Below are positions 8,731 through 17,254 of a DNA stretch of 64,000 nt, one piece after another. A program made the position numbers and the translations under genes. Location: assembly GCF_036013935.1 (NCBI RefSeq), contig NZ_CP107902.1, forward strand, positions 4,001,001-4,065,000. Reading direction: 5' to 3'. The stretch's first letter is position 1; the number at the start of each line of letters is the position of its first letter. Under the pieces are notes generated by a model. It saw only the letters and a list, made by a program, of their open reading frames with translations, was not told where the DNA came from and did no database searches. The stretch is from Streptomyces sp. NBC_00461 (lineage in GTDB: Bacteria > Actinomycetota > Actinomycetes > Streptomycetales > Streptomycetaceae).

Positions 8731-9951
8731 GTGGAGCGGCACGTGAGAGGGCTGGGTCGACGGCGGCGGTGGGTGCGGTACGGGGGGCTTGCGGTCGCCG
8801 CGCTGGTCGTCGGGGCGGCCGGGGGCGGGCTGGTGCTGTACATGAAGCTCGACGGCAACATCAAGCCCGACGAGGCGGCCGCCAGGGAACTCGCCCGGTA
8901 CGAGAAGGAACGGCCCACGTCGCTGGTCAAGGGCGCACAGAACATTCTGCTGATCGGGTCGGACTCGCGCTCCGGGGACGGCAACGCGCAGTACGGACGG
9001 GACTCGGGGACCGAGCGCTCCGACACGACGATCCTGCTGCACCTCGGCGCGGGCAGGCGCACCGCCACCGCGATGTCGCTGCCGCGTGACCTGATGGTGG
9101 ACGTGCCCTCCTGCCTGCGCCCCGACGGGACCCGCTCGCAGCCGACCTTCGCGATGTTCAACTACGCGTTCCAGGTGGGCGGTTCGGCCTGCACCATCCG
9201 GACCGTCGAGAAGCTCACGGACATCCGCGTCGACCATCACGTCGTCATCGACTTCCACGGATTCAAGGAGATGGTCGACGCGGTCGACGGCGTCCAGGTC
9301 TGCCTGAGGGAACCGATCGACGACAAGGCCGCCAGACTGAAGCTGCCCGCGGGGCGGGTCACGCTCGACGGCGAGCAGGCCCTCGGCTATGTCCGCGCCC
9401 GCAAGTCCCTGGGCAACGGCAGCGACACCGACCGGATGGACCGCCAGCAGAGGTTTCTCGGGGCGCTCGTCAACAAGGTGCAGAGCAACGACGTACTGCT
9501 GAATCCGGTGAAGCTCTATCCCGTGCTGGATGCCGCCACGTCGTCCCTCACCACGGATCCGGATCTGGCGAGTCTGCGCGGCCTGTACGAACTCGTGCGC
9601 GGGCTGCGTCACATCCCCACGAAACAGGTGCAATTCCTCACGGTTCCGCGGGAGTCGTACGTCTACAACGCCAATCGCGACCAGCTCGTGGAACCCGAGG
9701 CGGAGAAGCTGTTCGAACGTCTGCGCAGAGACGCGCCATTGACGGTCACGAAGGAAGTTCCACCGGATTCCGACTCGAAGAGTAGCAATCCGGATTCACG
9801 TGGGGTTTCGTTCGGGCAGCCGTACGACTACGGCGAGTACGGCGACGGCAACGGAAAGTCCGGAGAAAAGCGGTCCGATGAGCCCGTGACGTCCGTTTCG
9901 CCCGCGCCCACGTTCCGCGGGAACACCGCCGCCGAAGACGGTTGCGAGTAA
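8731..9951 (+). CDS. LCP family protein (cell-wall polymer ligase), copy 1
   Basis: LytR-CpsA-Psr proteins transfer glycopolymers from lipid carriers to peptidoglycan on the outer face of the membrane. This 406-residue copy has a basic N-terminus (RGLGRRRRW), one membrane helix at about 17-36 and an LCP domain from about 70 to 250: ILLIGSDSRSGDG, RSDTTILLHL, TAMSLPRDLMVDVPSC, Asn in MFNYAFQ, VDHHVVIDFHGF and ALGYVRARKS. Arg and Asp residues that bind pyrophosphate and magnesium in the family are retained. No LytR_C domain is present; the last 80 residues are low-complexity and polar. Start by GTG at 8731; GTG at 8743 is possible. Confidence 0.9.
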   Translation: MERHVRGLGRRRRWVRYGGLAVAALVVGAAGGGLVLYMKLDGNIKPDEAAARELARYEKERPTSLVKGAQNILLIGSDSRSGDGNAQYGRDSGTERSDTTILLHLGAGRRTATAMSLPRDLMVDVPSCLRPDGTRSQPTFAMFNYAFQVGGSACTIRTVEKLTDIRVDHHVVIDFHGFKEMVDAVDGVQVCLREPIDDKAARLKLPAGRVTLDGEQALGYVRARKSLGNGSDTDRMDRQQRFLGALVNKVQSNDVLLNPVKLYPVLDAATSSLTTDPDLASLRGLYELVRGLRHIPTKQVQFLTVPRESYVYNANRDQLVEPEAEKLFERLRRDAPLTVTKEVPPDSDSKSSNPDSRGVSFGQPYDYGEYGDGNGKSGEKRSDEPVTSVSPAPTFRGNTAAEDGCE

Positions 9952-10193
9952 AGCGAACATCAAGGCGACGAACAGCCGCGTCAAGAAAGTCCAAGGAAAT
10001 GGGCGTATTGCCCAGTTGTAGGGCGTGGACTTTGTCACTGACGTCGCTTGACGCTGAACTGGGCGGATAGTGTGAGCGATCCGGTGCATCCGGCCGCGAG
10101 GTCCTTCCTGCGGGTCGCACACCGGGTGACCGTGACCCGAGCGCCTTTGAGGGGGAAGGCGCCGCGTGGCCCAAACGGAGGATTCGGACAACC

Positions 10194-11921
10194 GTGGACG
10201 CGCAAAGCCGAGGGCGGGCGGACAACGTCGATCCCGCAGACCAGTGGGTGCTCAATCCGAACACCGGCGAATACGAACTGCGACTGACTCCTTCCGCTCC
10301 GCAATCGACGGTTCCCGGGCCTCGCAGATCCGCCCCTCGTGGCGCGGGCGGCGGGGCGCGCAGCCGTACAGCGAAGCCGCAGACCCCGGGCCGCGAGGTA
10401 CCGCCGCAACGGCGGCGCCGCGCGACGCCCGAGGAGCCACTGCCGGGGCGGCGCGGGCGCCGGCCGGTGCAGAAGAAGTCGAAGGCCAAGAAGGCCCTGA
10501 TGTGGACCGGCGGTTCGATGGCGCTGGTGCTGGTCGCCGTCGGCACGGCCGGCTACCTCTACCTCAGGCACCTGGAAGGCAACGTCTCCACGACGGACGT
10601 CGGCAGTGCGGGCAAGAGCGGCTTCAGCAAGGACGAGGCCTTCAACATCCTGATCATCGGCACCGACAAGCGCACCGGTAAGGGCAACGAGGGCTACGGC
10701 GACTCGGGCAGCGTCGGTCACGCCGACACCAACATCCTGCTGCACGTCTCGAAGGACCGTACGAACGCGACCGCACTGAGCATTCCGCGTGACCTGATCG
10801 TGGATGTCCCGGACTGTCAGACGAAGCAGTCCGACGGCAGCGAGAAGGTCATCGCGGGCTCGGAGGACGTCCGCTTCAACACCAGTCTGGGCCAGGACGG
10901 CCGGGACCCCGGTTGCACCATGCGCACGGTGAAGGCGGTCACCGGCATCGAGCCCGACCACTTCATGATGGTCGACTTCAACGCGGTGAAGACGCTGACG
11001 ACCGCGGTCGACGGCGTGCCGGTGTGTCTCGCCCACGCGGTGAGCGACAAGGAGTCGCACCTGAAGCTGCCCGCCGGCCCGTCCAAGGTGGAGGGCGAGC
11101 AGGCACTGGCGTTCGTCCGCACCCGGCACAGCTGGGGCAACGCCGGTGACCTGGACCGCATCAAGGTGCAGCAGCAGTTCATGGCCTCGCTGATGCGGAA
11201 GATGTCCTCCAGCGACACGCTGACCAGCCCGACCAAGCTGTACAAGCTGGCCGAGGCCGCCACCAAGGCGCTCACGGTGGACACCGGCATCGGCAAGGTC
11301 AGCACGCTGAAGGACATCGCCCTGGAGATGAAGAAGGTCCCGACGAAGAACATCAGCTTCATGACGGTGCCGGTGCGGGACAACCCTGCGGACGGCGTCG
11401 TCCACAAGACCGTGATCGTCGACCCGAACGCGGCGCCCGAGGTCTTCGACGCGATCAAGAACGACGTCTCCTTCACCGCGGTCAAGGCGAAGGAGAAGAA
11501 GGAGAAGGCCGCCGTCGCCGCCCGTCTCAAGGGCAGCAAGTCGGCCGCCTCCGAGGTCCGGGTACGGATCCTCAACGGCGGCGCCGCGCCCGGCTCGGCC
11601 CAGGAGACCCTGGCCTGGCTGCAGAACGACGAGGGCGTGTCCAAGTCCGAGAACGCGGGCAACGCGGATGCGGCACTGTCGAAGACGACCCTGGAGTATG
11701 CGCCCGACCAGGCGGCCCAGGCCCGCAAACTGGCCGCCATCATGGGTTTGTCCGGATCCGCGTTGAAGCCGGGCAAGAGCGTGACCAACTCCCAGGGCCT
11801 GCCCGCTATGACCCTGACGCTGGGCAAGGACTTCCAGGAGGCCGGCGAGCCGCTCAACGCCTCGTCGAAGGCGCCGCCCGTCGCCAGGTCCACGGCGGAC
11901 AAGGTCAACTGCGCGAGCTGA
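10194..11921 (+). CDS. LCP family protein with LytR_C domain, copy 2
   Basis: A 575-residue membrane ligase. Residues 1-95 form a long basic, Pro/Arg-rich cytoplasmic tail containing VDPADQWVLNPNTGEYELRL. A membrane helix follows at about 100-122, the LCP domain at about 145-320 (NILIIGTDKRTG, HADTNILLHV, ALSIPRDLIVDVPDC, RFNTSLGQ, DHFMMVDFNAV, ALAFVRTRHSWGN) and a LytR_C domain at about 455-560 starting EVRVRILNGGAAPGSAQ. CGGAGGA ends about 10 bases before the GTG start. It ends 39 bases before a strong terminator. The substrate polymer is not known; teichuronic/teichoic or galactan-type glycans are options. Confidence 0.92.
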   Translation: MDAQSRGRADNVDPADQWVLNPNTGEYELRLTPSAPQSTVPGPRRSAPRGAGGGARSRTAKPQTPGREVPPQRRRRATPEEPLPGRRGRRPVQKKSKAKKALMWTGGSMALVLVAVGTAGYLYLRHLEGNVSTTDVGSAGKSGFSKDEAFNILIIGTDKRTGKGNEGYGDSGSVGHADTNILLHVSKDRTNATALSIPRDLIVDVPDCQTKQSDGSEKVIAGSEDVRFNTSLGQDGRDPGCTMRTVKAVTGIEPDHFMMVDFNAVKTLTTAVDGVPVCLAHAVSDKESHLKLPAGPSKVEGEQALAFVRTRHSWGNAGDLDRIKVQQQFMASLMRKMSSSDTLTSPTKLYKLAEAATKALTVDTGIGKVSTLKDIALEMKKVPTKNISFMTVPVRDNPADGVVHKTVIVDPNAAPEVFDAIKNDVSFTAVKAKEKKEKAAVAARLKGSKSAASEVRVRILNGGAAPGSAQETLAWLQNDEGVSKSENAGNADAALSKTTLEYAPDQAAQARKLAAIMGLSGSALKPGKSVTNSQGLPAMTLTLGKDFQEAGEPLNASSKAPPVARSTADKVNCAS

Positions 11922-11960
11922 ACGAAAATGTGCGCCAATTGAACATCTGAGGTGACCACA

Positions 11961-12000
11961 CAGGCCTGCCGTGCGTCTAACAGGACGCACGGCAGGCCTG
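11961..12000. terminator. Strong 17-bp stem terminator after LCP copy 2
   Basis: Perfect inverted repeat CAGGCCTGCCGTGCGTC / GACGCACGGCAGGCCTG around the loop TAACAG. It separates LCP copy 2 from copy 3, which therefore needs its own promoter or readthrough. Confidence 0.92.
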
Positions 12001-12028
12001 TTCATGGCATGGGTGGGGAGGACGGGAG

Positions 12029-13669
12029 ATGACGGAGAGCAGTGTGCGGGGGGAGGGGACGCTTCCCGGTGTTCGACGCGGAGAGGGAAAGAGCCGGAAG
12101 GGCAGCCTGTTCGACGCGGGTGAGCCGTCCGCCGAGGGGAGCGGCAGCCGGCACGGCAGACGTCGGCCGAAACGCAAGCACCGCGTGCTCAGATGGTCGG
12201 CGACGACGCTGGCGGTGCTGATACTCGGCACGGCCGGCGCCGGATATCTCTACTACCAGCACCTGAACGGCAACATCCAGAAGGGGCAGCGCAGCAGCGG
12301 CGACTCCAAGGCGACGAGGACCGGTCCGAACGCGGCCGGCCAGACGCCTCTGAACATCCTGCTGATCGGCTCCGACAGCCGTAACTCGGCGGAGAACCTG
12401 AAGCTCGGCGGACACCGGGAGAGTGTCGGCGCGCCTCCGCTGGCCGATGTGCAGATGCTCATCCACCTGTCCGCGGACCGCAAGAGCGCCGCCATGGTGA
12501 GCATCCCCCGGGACACCCGTGTCCACATCCCGACGTGCAAGGACCCGGACACCGGCAAGGTCTACCCGGCGACCGACGACATCATCAACACCACCCTGGC
12601 CCGGGGCGGGGCCGGTTGCACGCTGAACACCTGGCAGGACCTCACCGGCGTCTACATCGACCACTGGATGATGGTCGACTTCGCGGGTGTGGTGCGGATG
12701 GCGCACGCCGTCGGCGGCGTGGACGTCTGTGTGAAGCAGAACGTCTGGGACCGCTCGACGGCGGCCCAACGCGGCGGCTCCGGGCTGAAGTTGAAGGCCG
12801 GGACGCACAAGGTCGACGATGTGCAGGCCCTGCAGTGGCTGCGCACACGGCACGCCTGGGGCAGTGACCTGATGCGGGCTCGCGCCCAGCACATGTATCT
12901 GAACTCGATGATCCGCACGCTGAAGGGCCAGAACGTCTTCACCGACTCCGGCCGGCTGATGGACCTGGCGGAGGCGGCCACCAAGTCCCTGAAGGTCTCC
13001 GAGGAGATCGGCTCGGTCAAGAAGCTGTACGACCTGGCCATGGAGATGAAGTCGGTGCCCACGAACCGCCTCACGTCGATGACCATGCCCAACGTCGAGG
13101 ACCCGCAGAACGGCGAGCACGTGGTGCCGGCGGCCGGCGCCGACCGGATCTGGCAGATGCTCCGTGACGACGTGCCGCTCGACAAGAACGGCAAGCGGTC
13201 CGACGCACGGCAGGTCGGCAGCCAGGCCGCGGCGACCAAGTCGCCCTCCACGGACCCGAGTCGGCTGGGCGTGCTGGTGCGCAACGCCACCCGGACCTCC
13301 ACGGAGACCGCGGTCGACGGGCGGGCCGGGACGATCAGCCAGGCGCTCGTGCAGGCAGGGTTCAGCAGGGCGGCGCTCGACACCTCCGGATCGGGGTCGG
13401 AGGAGAGCACGGTCGTGCGGTACCCGAGCGCGGACCTGCAGGGCGACGCGCAGGCCGTGGCGAAGGCGCTCGGCATTCCGATGAGCGCGGTGAAGAGGTC
13501 GACCGACGTCTCGGGGGTGACCGTCGTCGTCGGCTCCGACTGGCGCACGGGCACTCACTACCCGAAGGCGTCCAAGCCGAAGGCCGGCGACCTGCCCAGC
13601 GGTTCCGACGCCATCAACGGGTCGGACTCCACGCCGTGCATGGACGTGTACAAGCCCTACCAGTGGTGA
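12029..13669 (+). CDS. LCP family protein with LytR_C domain, copy 3 (left border of the island)
   Basis: A 546-residue envelope ligase. The basic N-terminus leads into a membrane helix at about 58-78, ending in the segment GAGYLYYQHLNGNIQ. LCP motifs are NILLIGSDSRNS, PLADVQMLIHLS, VSIPRDTRVHIPTC, DHWMMVDFAGVV and ALQWLRTRHAWGSD; a LytR_C domain (LGVLVRNATRTSTETAV) occupies the last about 130 residues. GGGAGATG supplies the ribosome site. It is very similar, even at DNA level around the membrane helix, to the LCP gene at 21615-23273 on the other side of the island, and both end in a Cys-containing tail (INGSD...C). They look like duplicates. Confidence 0.92.
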   Translation: MTESSVRGEGTLPGVRRGEGKSRKGSLFDAGEPSAEGSGSRHGRRRPKRKHRVLRWSATTLAVLILGTAGAGYLYYQHLNGNIQKGQRSSGDSKATRTGPNAAGQTPLNILLIGSDSRNSAENLKLGGHRESVGAPPLADVQMLIHLSADRKSAAMVSIPRDTRVHIPTCKDPDTGKVYPATDDIINTTLARGGAGCTLNTWQDLTGVYIDHWMMVDFAGVVRMAHAVGGVDVCVKQNVWDRSTAAQRGGSGLKLKAGTHKVDDVQALQWLRTRHAWGSDLMRARAQHMYLNSMIRTLKGQNVFTDSGRLMDLAEAATKSLKVSEEIGSVKKLYDLAMEMKSVPTNRLTSMTMPNVEDPQNGEHVVPAAGADRIWQMLRDDVPLDKNGKRSDARQVGSQAAATKSPSTDPSRLGVLVRNATRTSTETAVDGRAGTISQALVQAGFSRAALDTSGSGSEESTVVRYPSADLQGDAQAVAKALGIPMSAVKRSTDVSGVTVVVGSDWRTGTHYPKASKPKAGDLPSGSDAINGSDSTPCMDVYKPYQW

Positions 13670-13789
13670 CCGGCCGACGGCCGGCACCTGACAGCACGTC
13701 CTGGGGCCCGTACCGGAGGGACGCAGCCGGCGGATGAGGTCCTGCGGTGTCGCCTCGTCGATCTGCTGATCGGCGGGGCGACGCGCAGT

Positions 13790-14719
13790 TCATCGGGAGG
13801 CGCCCCCACCGAGGACGGCCTTCGCCTCGGTGACCTGGGCTCGGTGGATCCGCTGCAGTTCCGACAGCGCCGCCGCCTGCTTGCCGATCATCGCCGTCTG
13901 GATCCGCGATTCGGCGCCGAACCAGACGGGCAGAAGCCTCGTCTTCCGCTTGCACTCCACATCCGCCACCGCGGTGGGCACCTCGCGGGCTCCTGGGTGA
14001 CCCTTGGTGAACTCCGGAACATCGAGCGGGTCCATGGGGGACGCATAGCGAAGGCCGCTTGCCGCCATGCAGCTCGACCAGCGACGGAAGACGGCCAGGA
14101 CGGCGGGTTGCCGCATCGACTGCGCATAGCTGCCGTTGGCGATCGCGCCGGCCGCGGCCGAGATGTTCGGCCGGGCGTATTCGCCCTCGACGCGCTCGAC
14201 CGCCTCGGCCCGGCACCCGCCCCTCGGGACGGCCTTGCCGTGGTAGGTCACCTCGCTGCCGGTGTTCTTGCCGCGCTCGCCCATGAGAACCGTCAGCATC
14301 CCCGGCGGTATCGGCGGCGCCGAGACGGCGGGGCTCGGCGGGAGGTGATAGCCGTACGCCGAGGCCTCCTTGGGACTCGACAGCCCGTACCGCCGGTCCG
14401 CGGTGCGCGTCTGCGGCTGCCGGGTGAAGGGGTAGGAGATGCCGTAGCGCGCCAGACACTTCTGTTCGAGCTTCTGCTCCGCGGACTGGATGAGTTCGCT
14501 CTGGTCGGGGGTCAGGCTGTAGGCGGCGATGGGCAGTTGCCCGCTGTAGTCGCCGGACAGCACGGGCACATCGCCTGCCGAGGGGCGCGGCGAGGTGGCG
14601 GGCGCCGAGGCGGCGTGACCGGCGGGCGGGGACGAGGAGCCGCCGCAGGCCGTCAGCGCCGCTGCGGCCAGGACCGCGACGGCAGCGCCGCGCAACGGCG
14701 CCGGAAGAGAGTTGATCAC
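13790..14719 (-). CDS. Putative lipoprotein B of the exporter island
   Basis: No family recognised. The 309-residue protein has a lipoprotein signal peptide with lipobox LTAC at residues 22-25, then a Ser/Pro linker and a globular domain. It is a paralogue of the lipoprotein at 16314-17192: shared marks are an RRYG...YGYH pair, a GGC motif, RWSSCMAASGLRYASPMDPLD near residue 215 and VADVECKRKT followed by a C-terminal helix rich in Gln/Glu/Lys. Four Cys besides the lipid Cys (KCLARYG, GGCRAE, SSCMA, VECK) are conserved between the two and could form two disulfides. It is the last gene of a minus-strand run that starts at the exporter adaptor. Role unknown; a surface binding protein for the co-encoded secreted proteins is one guess. 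Confidence 0.7.
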   Translation of the reverse strand: MINSLPAPLRGAAVAVLAAAALTACGGSSSPPAGHAASAPATSPRPSAGDVPVLSGDYSGQLPIAAYSLTPDQSELIQSAEQKLEQKCLARYGISYPFTRQPQTRTADRRYGLSSPKEASAYGYHLPPSPAVSAPPIPPGMLTVLMGERGKNTGSEVTYHGKAVPRGGCRAEAVERVEGEYARPNISAAAGAIANGSYAQSMRQPAVLAVFRRWSSCMAASGLRYASPMDPLDVPEFTKGHPGAREVPTAVADVECKRKTRLLPVWFGAESRIQTAMIGKQAAALSELQRIHRAQVTEAKAVLGGGASR

Positions 14720-14780
14720 CGGGAGCCTCCACGGTGACGTGCGGCGCGGTGGTGGTCACCGCACCGCACGTCCGGTGTTG

Positions 14781-15218
14781 TCAGAACTGGTAGCAGCGGG
14801 TGTCGTGGGTGAACTTGAAGGAGGCGTCGTTGTTGTACGTGTTGTGCAGACGGAAGACCAGCTTCGACGGCGGCACCGAGTCGCAGGAGCCGCCGTAGCC
14901 ACTGTTGAAGTAGATGCTGACGTACGAGTTGGGCGACACGTTGTCCAGCGAGGCGGCGTTGTTCTTCACCGGCTGGCCGTAGCCTGCGTCCCCGGAGTAC
15001 TCGTCGAAGGTGTAGCCGGCCAGGTTCGAGACGTTGTCGCGCTCGAAGTGGGCCGACGCCCCCTCAAGGTCACTGTTGAAGTCGAAGACGACGCACAGCG
15101 AGCTGTCCAGGCAGTTGTCCGAGGCGTACGCCGAAGCCGGCGCGGTCGTGGCGATGAGGGAGCCCAGCACGACCGGAAGCGTCACGGCTGCGGCGACGAT
15201 GTTCCTGCGGAGGTTCAT
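14781..15218 (-). CDS. Small secreted protein, peptidase inhibitor I36-like (1)
   Basis: A 145-residue preprotein with a Sec signal peptide (MNLRRNIVAAAVTLPVVLGS, cut after APASA). The mature part of about 115 residues resembles the beta/gamma-crystallin-like I36 fold of the Streptomyces metalloproteinase inhibitor SMI: CLDSSLCVVFDFN, a VKNNAASLDN element, IYFNSGYGGSCDSV and a terminal HNTYNNDASFKF. A closely related protein at 15834-16250 shares VKNNAAS, YFNS.YGG and NTYNN.ASF. AAGGA precedes the ATG. Four or more Cys are present, fitting an exported disulfide-bonded protein. Inhibitor activity is inference from family only. Confidence 0.78.
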   Translation of the reverse strand: MNLRRNIVAAAVTLPVVLGSLIATTAPASAYASDNCLDSSLCVVFDFNSDLEGASAHFERDNVSNLAGYTFDEYSGDAGYGQPVKNNAASLDNVSPNSYVSIYFNSGYGGSCDSVPPSKLVFRLHNTYNNDASFKFTHDTRCYQF

Positions 15219-15265
15219 GACGTTGTCCTTGTCCGGAAGGGAATGAGGTCTGGGGCCGGGCCGGC

Positions 15266-15736
15266 TCAGTAGGCCGCGGTGCGGGTGTCGGCCTCGCCGG
15301 CGGCCGTGTCGACGGTGCCCTCCGCGAAGGAGGTCAGGCCCTTGTCGTAGACCATGGGCGTGTAGCACTGCGTCTGGCCCTGGCCGATGGTGCAGCTGTA
15401 GGTACGGCCGTCGTTGTTGCGCACGACGTAGGCGTGGGCGCAGTCGTAGCCGGCGGACGCGTTGCCGCACGCCGACTGGGTGTAGTTGAGGGTGAATCTC
15501 GCCCAGGCGGTGTGACACGCGGTGCTGTAGCGCATCTCGATGGTGCCGAAGGTGGTGTGCGAGTTCTTCACGACGGCGGACTGCACCGTGGTGGCACCGC
15601 TGGCGCACCCCGAGGAGGACGGGTCGGACCCGTCGTAGGTGTAGGCCTGGGCGCCACCGGTGGCGGCGATCAGCGACAGGCCGAGAGCGCCGACGACCAC
15701 ACCCGCACGCGCGGAGTTCCTCAGGTTGAAACGCAT
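15266..15736 (-). CDS. Small secreted DUF2690-like protein
   Basis: A 156-residue preprotein with a Sec signal (MRFNLRNSARAGVVVGALGL, cut after GGAQA). The mature region shows the DUF2690/YjfA pattern: DPSSSGCASGATTVQSAVV, IEMRYSTACHTAWARF, a central Cys pair and TCYTPMVYDKGLTS-like ending with QCYTPMVYDKGLT. These are small extracellular proteins of unknown function, common in Streptomyces. AAAGGA lies before the ATG. It lies between the two I36-like genes, 97 and 47 bp away, suggesting cotranscription. Confidence 0.78.
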   Translation of the reverse strand: MRFNLRNSARAGVVVGALGLSLIAATGGAQAYTYDGSDPSSSGCASGATTVQSAVVKNSHTTFGTIEMRYSTACHTAWARFTLNYTQSACGNASAGYDCAHAYVVRNNDGRTYSCTIGQGQTQCYTPMVYDKGLTSFAEGTVDTAAGEADTRTAAY

Positions 15737-15833
15737 AGTGCAATTCCTTTCATGGGCATGACAGATGAACCCGGGGCCCCGTCCCGTCGTGGACGGGGCG
15801 CCGGGCGGGTGATGCGTGGTGCGTGGGTCCGCG

Positions 15834-16250
15834 TCAGCGCCAGCGGAAGGACGCGTTGTTGTTGTACGTGTTGACGAGGTTGCCCAGGTCACGCGGCGGG
15901 GCCACGTCCGAGGCACCGCCGTAGTTGGAGTTGAAGTACGACACACCGGTCTTGTCGGTGCGGCTGTTGGCGTAGGACGCGGCGTTGTTCTTCACCGGGG
16001 TGTTCACGCCGGACGTGCCCTGGCCGCCGTCGGAGAAGTTCCAGTTGACCCAGTTGGGGATGTTCTCGTAGGTGGCCGTCCAGCCGCCCTTCTGGTTCGA
16101 GTTGTACCAGAGGCAGTAGTCGACATCGATGACACCGCCGCACAGGTTGTCCGGGATGGTGTCGGCCTGGGCGGGCGCGGCGGTGACCAGCATGCCGAAG
16201 GTGCCGGCGGCGGCCATCGCGGCGGCGACGGCGGAGCTACGAAGACGCAT
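15834..16250 (-). CDS. Small secreted protein, peptidase inhibitor I36-like (2)
   Basis: A 138-residue preprotein with signal peptide MRLRSSAVAAAMAAAGTFGM cut after APAQA. The mature part has GGVIDVDYCLWYNSNQKGG, TPVKNNAASYAN, YFNSNYGGASDV and NTYNNNASFRW, matching the I36-like paralogue at 14781-15218 but with only two Cys. AAGGGA precedes the ATG. Encoded directly after lipoprotein A (63-bp gap). Confidence 0.78.
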   Translation of the reverse strand: MRLRSSAVAAAMAAAGTFGMLVTAAPAQADTIPDNLCGGVIDVDYCLWYNSNQKGGWTATYENIPNWVNWNFSDGGQGTSGVNTPVKNNAASYANSRTDKTGVSYFNSNYGGASDVAPPRDLGNLVNTYNNNASFRWR

Positions 16251-16313
16251 GAGGTGGGATTCCCTTCTGATGGGTGAACGGGGGGTGTGACGCAGCGGTG
16301 CGGTCACCGGAAC

Positions 16314-17192
16314 TCACCGGGACTCACCGATCTCGGCGGCGGCACGCTTGAGCTGGTCCTCCTTGTGCCGCTTGATCCGGGCGAGCGACTCGGCGTTCTT
16401 GTCGATCTCCGACTGCTGCATCGCGGACTCCACGTCGAACCAGGTGCGGACGAGTCCGGTCTTCTTCTTGCATTCGACGTCCGCGCGGGCCGTCGAAATC
16501 TCTGTGGATTCGGTCGTGGGCTTGCCGAACCTCGGGTCGTCGATCGCGTCCATGGGCGAGCCGTAGCGGTAGCCCCTGGCCGCCATGCACGAGGACCAGC
16601 CGCGGAAGGCGGCCAGCACCCGTGGGTCCTTCTCGCTGCGGACGTAGCTGTCCATGTTGATCCGGCGCGCAATCTCGTCCGGGCCGAACGTGCCCTTGTC
16701 CCCGGCCAGCCGTCGCTTGGCCTCGCCGACGCACCCGCCGTCGGGGTCCAGCCGCCCGTCGGCACGGGGCTTGCCGCTCAGCGCGATACGGCCGGCCTCG
16801 CCCAGCGCCTGGACGTTGGCCCGGCCGGTCCTGGGCGTCGGGAAGTGGTAGCCGTAGGTGGCCGCCGTGTAGGAGTTGGCGATGCCGTATCTGCGGTCCA
16901 CGACGCCGATGTCGGGGGTGTCGGTCTCGTCAGGGCGGTAGTCGAAGCCCTTGGCCTTCATGCAGTCGCGGGCCAGGTCGTTCATCGCGTGGGTGAGCAG
17001 GCCCATGTCGGACTCCGAGAACACGTAGCTCTCGACCGGCAGCGCCAGATCCGCCGTCAGGCTGGAGGACTTGGGGGCGATGGAACTGTCCGGGGCGGCG
17101 GACGCCCGCGCCCCGTCGTCGTCACCCGCGCCGGAGCACCCCGTCAGCAGCACCGCGGCGGCGAACAGAACAGCGGTCGTCTTCTTTCGCAT
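16314..17192 (-). CDS. Putative lipoprotein A of the exporter island
   Basis: A 292-residue lipoprotein with lipobox LTGC at residues 16-19 (MRKKTTAVLFAAAVLLTGCS). It is homologous along its length to the protein at 13790-14719: DRRYGIANSYTAATYGYHFP, GGCVGEAKRR, FRGWSSCMAARGYRYGSP and ARADVECKKKTG are shared, including the four Cys of the mature domain. The C-terminal about 45 residues form a charged amphipathic helix (QQSEIDKNAESLARIKRHKE). AAGGGGAAGAGC precedes the ATG. It lies 62 bp after the ABC permease gene and so probably in its operon. No characterised family was recognised. Confidence 0.72.
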   Translation of the reverse strand: MRKKTTAVLFAAAVLLTGCSGAGDDDGARASAAPDSSIAPKSSSLTADLALPVESYVFSESDMGLLTHAMNDLARDCMKAKGFDYRPDETDTPDIGVVDRRYGIANSYTAATYGYHFPTPRTGRANVQALGEAGRIALSGKPRADGRLDPDGGCVGEAKRRLAGDKGTFGPDEIARRINMDSYVRSEKDPRVLAAFRGWSSCMAARGYRYGSPMDAIDDPRFGKPTTESTEISTARADVECKKKTGLVRTWFDVESAMQQSEIDKNAESLARIKRHKEDQLKRAAAEIGESR

Positions 17193-17254
17193 TGCTCTTC
17201 CCCTTGAGCCCACAACGTCTTCGGAATGGCGCGGGCGGCCCCCGGCCCGGCCGG

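Noticed and set aside
10048..10073. TTGACG followed by TAGTGT upstream of LCP copy 2
   Set aside because: Spacer is only 14 bases, too short for a housekeeping promoter.
13670..13687. CCGGCC-GAC-GGCCGG hairpin after LCP copy 3 as terminator
   Set aside because: A 6-bp stem in 72% GC DNA is common by chance; not listed as a feature.
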